Origin: Hemibagrus wyckioides
Lineage: Eukaryota > Chordata > Actinopteri > Siluriformes > Bagridae
Assembly: GCF_019097595.1 (NCBI RefSeq)
Contig: NC_080734.1
Location: 20,665,892 to 20,729,891 of the forward strand
Reading direction: 5' to 3'
DNA: 64,000 bases
This document shows positions 45,431 through 64,000 of the stretch, in pieces. The position numbers were made by a program, and so were the translations under genes. How positions within the stretch are numbered: the stretch's first letter is position 1; the number at the start of each line of letters is the position of its first letter. A model generated the notes under the pieces. The model was not told where the DNA came from, made no database searches, and saw only the letters and a list, made by a program, of their open reading frames with translations.

Positions 45431-46648
45431 ACACTGAAACTGAAACGCCTGGTTTTAGACCACAATAATTCATTAGTATGGTGTAGGGCCTCCTTTTGCG
45501 GCCAATACAGCATCAGTTCGTCTTGGGAATGACAGATACAAGTCCTGCACAGTGGCCAGAGGGATTTTGAGCCATTCTTCTTGCAGAATAGTGGCCAGGT
45601 CACTACGTGATGCTGGTGGAGGAAAACGTTTCCTGACTCGCTCCTCCAAAACACCCCACAGTGGCTCAATAATATTTAGATCTGGTGACTGTGCAGGCCA
45701 TGGGAGATGTTCAACTTCACTTTCATCTTCATCAAACCACTCTGTCACCAGTCTTGCTGTGTGTATTGGTGCATTATCATCCTGATACACGGCACCGCCT
45801 TCAGGATACAATGTTTGAACCATTGGGTGCACATGGTCCTCCAGAATGGTTCGGTAGTCCTTGGCAGTGACACGCCCATCTAGCACAAGTATTGGGCCTA
45901 GGGAATGCCATGATATTGCAGCCCAAACCATCACTGATCCACCCCCATGCTTCACTCTGGGCATGCAACAGTCTGGGTGGTACGCTTCTTTGGGGCTTCA
46001 CCACACCGTAACTCTCCCGGATGTAGGAAAGACAGTGAAGGTGGACTCATGAGAGAACAATACATGTTTCACATTGTCCACAGCCCAAGATTTTCACTGC
46101 TGGCACCATTGAAACCGACGTTTGGCATTGGCACAAGTGGTTTGGCTATAGCAGCCCGGCCATGTACATTGACCCTGTGGAGCTCCCGACGGACAGTTTT
46201 GGTGGAAACAGGAGAGTTGAGGTGCACATTGAATTCTGCAGTGAGTTGGGCAGCTGTGGTTTTATGTTTTTTGGATACAATCTGGGTTAGCACCCGGACA
46301 TCCCTTTCAGACAGCTTCCTCTTGCGTCCACAGTTACTCCTGTTGGATGTGGTTCGTCCTTCTTGGTGGTATGCTGACATTACCCTGGATACCGTGGCTC
46401 ACAAAGACTTGCTGTCTTAGTCACAGATGCACCAGCGAGACGTGCACCAACGATTTGTCCTCTTTTGAACTCTGATATCTCACCCATAATGTTGTGTGCA
46501 TTGCAATATTTTAAGCAAAACTGTGCTATTACTTATTACTCTGCTAATTAAACCTTCACACTCTGCTCTTACTGGTGGAATGTGCAATCAATGAAGATTG
46601 GCCACCAGGCTGGTCAAATTTAGCCATGAAACCTCCACCACTAAACCC

Positions 46649-46652
<4 letters not shown>
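45431..46652 (-). mobile_element. Tc1-like transposon, nearly complete, frame-broken
   Basis: The left end reads ACACTGAAACTGAAACGCCT and the right end (inverted) TACAGGGGTTTAGTGG, each touching an (AT)n microsatellite. Minus-strand transposase pieces: SAYHQEGRTTSNRSNCGRKR and RKLSERDVRVLTQIV (46380-46069), then RVKHGGGSVMVWAAISWHSL, VYQDDNAPIHTARL, SPDLNIIEPLWGVLEERV and the terminus AAKGGPTPY (45964-45473). The D-D-E residues are present but the N- and C-terminal halves are in different frames, so it is inactive. Confidence 0.9.
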
Positions 46653-46800
<148 letters not shown>

Positions 46801-47796
46801 ACATACATACATAACTTGTGAAATGTATATATATACACACACATAGCATACATTCATGCTATTATGTAATTTGTGGGTAACATTGTATCTGCTTCTTTTA
46901 GACTTGTGTTAGAATGAATGCCTGATTTCAGGCATAGAGGGAGGCCTTCTCCATCTGAACTGATTTATGACACCTGATCATGTCTTTTATGTATGATAAA
47001 CAGAATAAACTTGTGACCCCAGTTTGTGACGATGTAGTTGATGAAGTCTGAGTATATTTACATTTTTATCCTATGTGTATTTCCTTTCCTGTTATTCATG
47101 TAATCATTCATGATAATTCTTGTTAATTGTATCTTTGTTTAAACTTAATGAGTCACAAAACATTATCCCTGTGCTCTGAGCTATATAACCACATATAACA
47201 CTTTGGTTTTTGGAGTTCTGTTATGAGTTTAACTGCTTTTGACTGTTTAGTGTGAGTGAACTTTTTGTTTTTCATTCCACATTTCATGTAATCTAGAATT
47301 ATATGTTAATAAAAATGTATTTGAAATGGATATAAAAATGTGTTTTGAAAAAAGTGTTTATTGGGCCTTTTACTGTTCATTTTATGGTCCCAATAATTTC
47401 TAAAAGTGACAGTAAAAGATCAGCAATGTTAATCAAAAAAGGATGGATAAATGGGCATCTTTATTTAGGAAACTATATAAGACCAGCACATACAAAACAC
47501 CAGCAGTAATATTATGTCCATATATATTATATGCACATCTCTTGTTTTAAAACCACATTCATACTTGCACTACATTTATATTCTTGTTAATTTCACATAA
47601 TTTTAAAAAACAAATGATTTAAGGTGAAAGATTGATGAATTTGAATGAAAACAAACACTACAAATCCCAAGCAGACATTTCATTTTTAAAAAGTACACAA
47701 TGGACAATGTACACATTATTTTAATCTTTCATTACAAAGAGTTTGATTGGCTTTCAAGAACACAAAGTAAATTTCATCTTATTTTCATTGTAATTT
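46801..47796. other. Intergenic DNA, nothing recognised
   Basis: AT-rich sequence between the Tc1-like element and the 36-bp minisatellite. No open frames with codon bias, no repeat ends. Confidence 0.4.
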
Positions 47797-47977
47797 CATC
47801 ACTCAAGTAAGTGTGAAGTGTCATCGCTATCATCGCTCAAGTAAGTGTGAAAAGTGTCATCGCTATCATCGCTCAAGTAAGTGTGAAAAGTGTCATCGCT
47901 ATCATCGCTCAAGTAAGTGTGAAAAGTGTCATCGCTATCATCGCTCAAGTAAGTGTGAAAAGTGTCATCGCTATCAT
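47797..47977 (+). repeat. 36-bp minisatellite (CxxCH-encoding in one frame)
   Basis: About five near-perfect copies of a 36-bp unit (CTATCATCGCTCAAGTAAGT then GTGAAAAGTGTCATCG). Because 36 is a multiple of 3, one plus frame reads the 12-residue period KCEKCHRYHRSS throughout, within an open frame of 93 codons (47813-48094). No promoter, splice site or homology supports translation. Confidence 0.95.
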
Positions 47978-48239
47978 TGCACCATCCCTAGCCCTAACAC
48001 ATGCCTCTTCATAGTGCTTCCTGAAATTTCTCTAAAAATTCAACAACCAAGAAAACAGAGTGAAGGCACAGCCAAGGCAATAAAACTAGTCTGACTCCAA
48101 CATATTTTCTAAATACACACAGACATGTGCACACCAGCCATAACATAAACATCTGTCTAATATTCTGTATCCTGGGTGGGTTGTGGTATCTGTTGTTAGC
48201 AGCAGATCCTTTAAGTTCTATAAGTTGCAATGTGGGGTC

Positions 48240-48560
48240 TGTATGCATCAGACTTGTTTGTCCAGCACATCCTACTAAAGCTCAATCAGATTGAGATCTG
48301 GAGAATTTGGAGGCCAAGTCAACTTTTTCAACTCTTTGTCATGTTCCTCAAACCATTTCCTGAACAATGTTAGCAGTGTGTCCTGCTGAAAGAGGACACT
48401 GACATTAGGGAACATCTTTGCCATGAAGCAGTGTATTTGATCTGTAACAGTGTTCAGGTAGGTGGCTCATGGTCACAATAACATCCACATCAATGCAGAA
48501 CCAGAGGTTTCCAACAGAACATTTCCCAGATCACACTGCCTCTGCCAGCTCACCTTCTTC
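48240..48560 (-). mobile_element. Tc1-like transposase fragment
   Basis: The minus strand encodes FQQDTLLTLFRKWFEEHDKE followed by LKKLTWPPNSPDLNLIEL, the second-Asp and DLNxIE blocks of a Tc1/mariner transposase. It extends weakly to ~48820. Confidence 0.75.
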
Positions 48561-49070
48561 TATAGTACATCCATTATCTTTTTCTCAGTTCCAATGCAGT
48601 TTCACCTGCCTGTAGCTGATTTTGGTGGTGTACAGGAGTCTGCATGGACAATTTGACCACATTGCAGCAACACAGCGCCATAAACAGCAAAATTTTATGC
48701 TCAGTTTCTTCCGACACCTTTCTATATTACATAGCATGCACTTTTTCAGCAATTCAAAACTCTTCTGTAGGATCTGACCAGATGGACTAGGCTTTACTCT
48801 CCACAAGCATGAATTAGGCTTGGGTGTCTGATTCCCTGTTCATGGTTTATGCATACTGGGAACACACCACAAGACCTCTGATCCAGTTGTCTAGCAATCA
48901 CAATTTACCCTTTGTCAAAGTCACTCAGATCCTTAGAGTTGCCCATTTTTCCTGCTTCCAAAACATCAGTTGCCGACCTGCTTGCCACTGTAACGAGATA
49001 ATTAATGATGTTCACCTTACCTGTGCCTTACATGTTATGGCTGGTGTGTGTGTGCGTGCATGTGTATATA

Positions 49071-49360
49071 CATTATCTCACAAAAGTGAGTACACCCCTC
49101 ACATTTTTGTAAATATTTTATTACATCTTTTCATGTGACAACACTGAAGAAATGACCCTCTGCTCCAATGTAAATGTTAGACATTAATGTCTGTGTGTTG
49201 AGTTATTTTGAGGGGACAGTAAATTTACACTGTTTTACAGGCTGGACACTCACTACTGTACATTGGAGCAGAGGGGCATTTCTTCAGTGTTGTCACATGA
49301 AAAGATATAATAAAATATTTACAAAAATGTCAGGGGTGTACTCACTTTTGTGAGATACTG
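49071..49360. mobile_element. Tc1-derived MITE
   Basis: A 290-bp element with ends CATTATCTCACAAAAGTGAG and the complementary ...GTGAGATACTG, flanked by TA (49069-49070, 49361-49362). The interior is just the two inverted arms joined: the left ~110 bp and right ~180 bp match the arms of the autonomous-type Tc1 at 24149-25581. It has no coding capacity. Confidence 0.92.
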
Positions 49361-49362
49361 TA

Positions 49363-51506
49363 TGTGTAGAGAGACAATGATGTACACTAGGAATGACTAT
49401 AAAGTATAAAATGGAAAACCATACACAGATATGAAAATATCTATTAAAAATAATTATTTTCATAATATCTATTATATAAATATTATGCTCTGGATTGTAA
49501 TTACTTGAGTGTTATACTTTCTTACTGCATTAAATACAAATTTGAAAAAAATTAAAACTTACAGAAAAATAAAGCATTGAAGCAGTTGTGACCATCACAG
49601 TGCTTTCATCAGAGGATTTCATCAGGACATCGGAGGTTATAAATAAACAATAGCTTAGGTATATTGTATATATTACAACATGAAGAGTTTCCCCTAGCTA
49701 ATTAAGGGTTCAAGATGATTTATCTCCTAAAAATGATTATTGGAATGAAGTTATAATATTTCTCCTTTCAAATTTGTTAAAGTAAGAAGTATGACCTCAA
49801 TCATGTTCATGTTATAGGGAAAATAAAACTAATGATGTGTCAGGGAAATTAAGATGCTGAAAGAAAGCACTAGTGCACACACTTCATTCAAGTAATGTCA
49901 GGTATGAAAAGATGATGGACAGACAGCATGCAGCGTCTAGGACTAGAAATGTTTATAAGTTAAAAGTAATTTCTAACAAATCGTCAGTAGACAAGCGAAC
50001 ACATATCAGTGTTACATATTAGCTGGAAAGATGACTCTCTGGCAGTGAACTTCAGTCTAAACTAACCCCCAATACTTTCACTGTAGCGTTTTGAGGCCTA
50101 AAATGTTCTGATTCCAAGAACAAACAGTAGCTAGTTTTAGTATTGTGAAATTAGTCATTCTAAAAATAAGCTTTTAAATTCAAGACCTTTGTAGTAACAG
50201 ACTGAATGCACCATTGTGCAGATACTGTAGGATAAATCAATAATGCCCTAGAACATGGATTAGGAAACACTGCTTTAGTCAATGCAAGCACTCTTTCCAT
50301 GTCCATCAACAGTAATTTTTGAAAGTACATAAATATTTACTAGGTCCCATTAGAGATTTCAGAAAAAACAGTATTCTGCCTGCAACAATATGCAGACAGT
50401 CAAAAATAAAGTCAGCCAAACAAAAATCTTTGGAGAGAAACATCAATTCAAGGTCCATTCTGTAAACACTGCACAGTACACTGAAATAAATCTAAAAGAA
50501 AAATGGCAAGAGAAAAACAGCTACAAAATCACAAATGCGGTTTCACAGTGGGACAACATATATCTCACACTCATAAAAACACAAATCCTAATCGGCGCAA
50601 AACAGAAAAAGCCCAGTGTAAAATGTCCCATAAGATGGCTTTCAGGTCTTAAGGCCTAGAAAATATGTGGATTTAAAAACCTAGGTGAACAAAACTAACA
50701 GTGTTATATTTGGCTGATCAGACAGCAAAAATAATACTGAAATCTAGACCAGCAGTTTTCAGTATTCAATGTAAGAGATGACTGCATTTAGACAGTTAAA
50801 CACAACACCATGTGTTTATCGAAGGAAAAAGAAGACTTCATTGAACCACAATATCTGATTGAAAACCTCAGTAACATATTTAGGTTCTCTTTGAGAAGGA
50901 CAGATGTTACAGACCACATGGAAATCAAAAAATGTGTTTTCAGGACTTAAAAAATGCTCACTGGCAAAATAATACATTTTCCCATCTATCACAATAATAA
51001 ACACAAACAAAGCCACTTAACACACTGTCACAGCCTGTGCTTTCTTACTCATTTTGGCCAACTTCAAGTCAGCACTGCAAATATCTCTCTTAACAGCAAC
51101 CCCCCAATTCTAAATGAGAGCTCCATAAAAATGCTAATCATTGTAGTCCTATTAGTCTCTAATCTTCAAATTTTTAGTAATATAGTCATTTTTAACATAC
51201 AGTTAAACCATTAATTAAGGTGATTAGAAACGTTTCTTCCGGCACATTCCTACTGCCAACAAATCTTTTCCACATGAGCACAGTGCAAATGTAATGCATT
51301 TCAATAAGAATATGATAAACTATAAGTGCTGAGGTTTGGAGATGAGGAACCAATTAAGCAACTGATTGTTGCAGTGACATCAGATACATGCGATGAATGG
51401 TGAAGTCCCACAGCAGCAACACCCTTCATCTCCAAAGGCCTATTACGGAGTCCCTGACCATTCAGATTATAAGGTTATTTGAGATTACTGAAGTCAGCAG
51501 TACAGG
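49363..51506. other. Intergenic DNA, nothing recognised
   Basis: About 2.1 kb between ephx1-side repeats and the TIR element. Short open frames only (e.g. 50390-50659), with no domain, splice or repeat evidence. Confidence 0.4.
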
Positions 51507-52784
51507 GGTGATTCTCATGAAACCACTGAAACACCATGGCACTAATGATTTTAAATATAAAATGTGTAATTTAGTAATATAAAAAAGCATGAGAATAAAG
51601 ACAATACTGTCCTCTACCTTGCACAATGTGTAATTTCAACATGAGAATGAATTATTTTTTTATTTTACTGCATTTTCTGCTGAAATTCTCATTACCGCAA
51701 CGCGTCCGGCTGTGTCTGAATGTGTGTTATGTTTTAATTTAAACAAATGAACATAAAAAAATTAGAAAAAAAATAAATGGATGTTCTACTAGATTATTCT
51801 AGATGACAGATTTTTTTTTTACTGAATATTCATGTATAATAATAATGAAAAAAAGTAGGAAAATGATGTGTCCATGCCTGATGTTCTCATCCTCCACAAC
51901 ACTTTTTGAGGACTGTTTAAACACACATACAGAATGGAAATAAAGTTTGATTATGAGTGATGGAGCACATGGGACAGTTACTTCAAGATGGTGACCAGGT
52001 AAGATCATCTCTTTATATCTCTCCAGTTAAATGTTAAATATTTTATTGTCAGAATGTTAACACCACTTTTTGATTATCATTACCGAAACAGGAAGTTTTC
52101 TACATTTCGAAAAATTTTTAGATTTACAATTTCTTTATGAAAATGTACTTTATTGAGGTCTTATTATATGCACTGAGAAAAATTAGTAAAGCCATCATGG
52201 CTTCTCTATTGTTAGCAAAACATCCTGAGGCACCTCCTCCTCCGCAACACCATTCTCATACACCACAACCATTTAAGGCCAGTTGTGGTAAAGAGAACTT
52301 ATAACAGGAATGAGAATTTAAGCATATTGTTAATGACTTTCAAATATCTCTTATGAATTTAATATTGATTTAAAATTTACTAACTTGATATTTTGCTTTA
52401 TGATTTGTTTCACTGTAGACAGTCAGCAAGTGAGAAAAAAACTTTTCTAGCAAAGGCCAGGGTGACAAAGTCCAGGGGAAAACTCTTTAGCCACTACTAT
52501 AACAGGACTTACTTAAGGCATGTAGGTCGTGTGATTCTTAAAGTGACAGCAGCCTAATAAATTTGCTGCACTCTGTCATTAATTTTAATTAAAAACAAAC
52601 TTCAGTAGTTTAAATTGTTAATAATTTTGTTATAATTTAGTAATTTAAATACATAATAAATAAACAGTTATTTGGTCTTCTGTTAGTAATTTTTTTTTTA
52701 TTGTTTACTTTACTTTTCAATTCATTTCAAAGACTAAAATTAAGCTCTACCCCACCCCACAACTTCAGGCCCAGTATAGAACAC

Positions 52785-53172
52785 ACACAGACACACACAC
52801 ACACAGACACACACACACACAGACACACACAGACACACACAGACACAGACACACACAGACACACACAGACACAGACACACACAGACAGACACACACAGAC
52901 ACACACACAGACACAGACACAGACACACACAGACACAGACACACACAGACACACACAGACACACACAGACACACACACACAGACACACACACAGACACAG
53001 ACACAGACACACACAGACACAGACACACACAGACAGACACACACAGACAGACACACACACACAGACACACACAGACACAGACACAGACACACAGACACAG
53101 ACACACACACACAGACACACACACACAGACACACACACACACACACACACAGACACACACACACAGACACAC
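52785..53172 (+). repeat. (ACAC/ACAG)n satellite
   Basis: A ~390-bp CA-rich array with interspersed CAGACA, inside repeat copy B. The same locus in copy A is only ~38 bp, so the array expanded (or contracted) after duplication. It gives false open frames on both strands. Confidence 0.95.
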
Positions 53173-53820
53173 GAGTAAGCATCAAGTCTACACTATATGA
53201 TGATGTATACATAAAATGTTTTTCCCATGTTATGAGACTAATTTAATGTAATGCTTCCAGGAATCAAAAACGAAAACAAACTGGTAAAATAAAGAAAACT
53301 GAAGAGCTGAATAAGAAGGAACATGAAAAGAAAAAGAGACAGTGGTCAGTTATTTTTTAGTGCCATGGTAAAATGGTTCATGTTTTTTTAGGCACACGTT
53401 GAAATGTTGTCCTGTTTATTCCTGTTTTAATGTTTTTCTTAATTTCTTTTTTTATTTTTGGCTTTTGTATTTTTGAAGCACTACACAATAAAACTGTTTT
53501 AAACTTGAATGCATGATTGTGTAAATATTATATTTCTTTCTGCATTATCTCAGACTAGTATACAAGTCTCAGTATAAATCTCAGACTAGTATACTTATTA
53601 TCATTACCGAAATAATTAACCTCATTACAGAAACCTATTTATCATTACCGAAACAATTTAATTAATAGAAATATAGTACTTTGATTTTAAATGCATGTGC
53701 AGAATCTTAAAATGATGTTCTCTCAGGTTTTGTCACGTCATTTTGAAAAAATGTCTAGTTTCTTTGAAATATAAAGAAAAAATGGTTGTAAATTGTGGAA
53801 GGTGTTGTGGTAATGAGAGA

Positions 53821-53868
<48 letters not shown>

Positions 53869-53869
53869 C
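53821..53869 (+). repeat. (AAT)n microsatellite
   Basis: Sixteen AAT units, absent from the matching position of copy A (near 30760). Confidence 0.95.
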
Positions 53870-54791
53870 CATTTTTAAAACTGTGAAAATGTATTTGCTT
53901 TTCTATCAGTGTTAATTCACAGTGTTGTGGTAATGAGATTTTTTAGGACGTATTTTGGAAATTATGTTCAAAAAGGTGTTAAATGGTAAATAAAAGTTTT
54001 TAAATTAATGTTCACAAATACTCCAGACTTTGTTACTAATGTCTAAAAAAAAAGTTAATTTAAGCATTTTTAAAATTTTCATGTTTGAAATTTTTAAAAC
54101 CAAGATTTGGTGAGAATCACCCACAGATACATTTACATTACCGAGCCAAAACAAGTCACATTCACCAATAATTCAGTGTCAACAGGATGGACACCTGGAC
54201 TAAAGTAATGTAACATAAAACTTAATTTGTCAGTCATTAGCCAGTCTCATATGTTGCCTTTTGTGCTTCATTTCCTATCAGAATACCTGACTGAAACACC
54301 AATAATAGGAAGCATTAGCTGAACATGACAGTTTTTTGCACAATTATTAAGTAATAAGGACGAAATGGCACAGGCTACTGATTTTTGTCTAGGGATTTTT
54401 CTCTTATATTTCAAACAAATCGGATCAAGTAGAAAGATGTGGGTTTTATTCCATTAATATATTTTTCATTCTTCTAGTCACTTTGACCTAGGTCTTTGTT
54501 TTCTATGAAACATGCAAACGTTGTTTACTTAATTGGTCAACTCAGGTCATGTCAGATTTATCTATTTATATAGAAAGTAAACTGTGCAATCCACACACAT
54601 CTTGCTTTGTGAGTTTAGTGCTAAATTTGTCAGTACTGCATTATCACTAACAACTGTTATAATTGTTAAGCTTGAACGGTTAACACCTACAGAAACTGAC
54701 CTTTCTGACATCATGATGGTCATTCTTTTTTGGTTTATGAGGCGATAAATATGGCCTTGAGCATGTGTTATATAAAGGATTTAGGGAAAAA

Positions 54792-64000
<9,209 letters not shown>

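Larger units (their letters stand above)
51507..54122 (+). mobile_element. 2.6-kb TIR element (repeat copy B), superfamily unassigned
   Basis: Begins GGGGTGATTCTCAT and ends TGAGAATCACCC, i.e. ~12-bp inverted ends GGGTGATTCTCA. An ACAG stands just outside both ends and may be a 4-bp target duplication. The right half (52737-54122) is the inverted counterpart of 30476-31513. Exon-like pieces with splice-type edges occur on the plus strand: 52187-52288 (AKHPEAPPPPQHHSHTPQP), 52420-52555 after CTGTAG, and 53260-53358 after TTCCAG, encoding a lysine-rich segment with NQKRKQTGKIKKTEELNKKE. No DDE signature was recognised, so it may be a decayed or non-autonomous DNA transposon. Confidence 0.6.

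Noticed and set aside
47797..47977. CRISPR-like direct repeats
   Set aside because: Units are contiguous without spacers, in a eukaryotic genome; a minisatellite.
52727..53246. Four long open frames over the CA/ACAG array
   Set aside because: Low-complexity translation of a microsatellite on both strands; no coding signal.

Overview
This is vertebrate genomic DNA, almost certainly from a teleost fish. The evidence is split genes with GT-AG introns, a dense load of Tc1-like transposons and their MITEs, Tx1/L1, RTE and Ty3/gypsy retroelements, tRNA-derived SINEs of teleost type, and many CA/GATA/AAT/TTTTA microsatellites. A catfish-like otophysan is plausible, but that is a guess from repeat flavour. 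No bacterial features, CRISPR array, rRNA or canonical tRNA gene was seen.

Four protein-coding genes could be assembled exon by exon with consistent phases. (1) henmt1, plus strand, 1948-5324, 6 coding exons, 390 aa: the piRNA 3'-end 2'-O-methyltransferase. (2) fam102b (eeig2), minus strand, 29868-8298, 11 coding exons, 365 aa: an N-terminal C2-like domain protein, tail-to-tail with henmt1. (3) ephx1, plus strand, 38042-44597, 8 coding exons, 454 aa: microsomal epoxide hydrolase, head-to-head with fam102b. (4) slc5a6, minus strand, 64000-54792, the last 10 coding exons (396 aa) of the sodium-dependent multivitamin transporter, whose 5' part lies beyond the right edge. The genes are unrelated in pathway and do not form a functional cluster.

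Layout: 1-1.9 kb repeat-rich upstream DNA; 1.9-5.6 kb henmt1; 5.6-30.1 kb fam102b, whose introns hold a Tx1/L1-like LINE interrupted by a Tc1-like element, a second Tc1 nested in an older Tc1-like relic, and a third Tc1 with perfect-looking ends; 30.1-35.6 kb retroelement and transposon debris, including a solo-LTR-like unit and a decayed gypsy pol; 35.7-36.1 kb a minisatellite next to a splice donor that may be the ephx1 leader exon; 38-44.6 kb ephx1; 45-54.1 kb Tc1 relics, a MITE, a 36-bp minisatellite and a 2.6-kb terminal-inverted-repeat element; 54.8-64 kb slc5a6, with a Tigger-like MITE and an antisense RTE LINE plus SINE in its introns.

No new multi-gene system was found. The best leads are structural: a ~1-kb inverted repeat pair flanking ephx1, the TIR element that carries one copy of it, the ephx1-promoter minisatellite, and a Tc1 sitting on a LINE endonuclease deletion.
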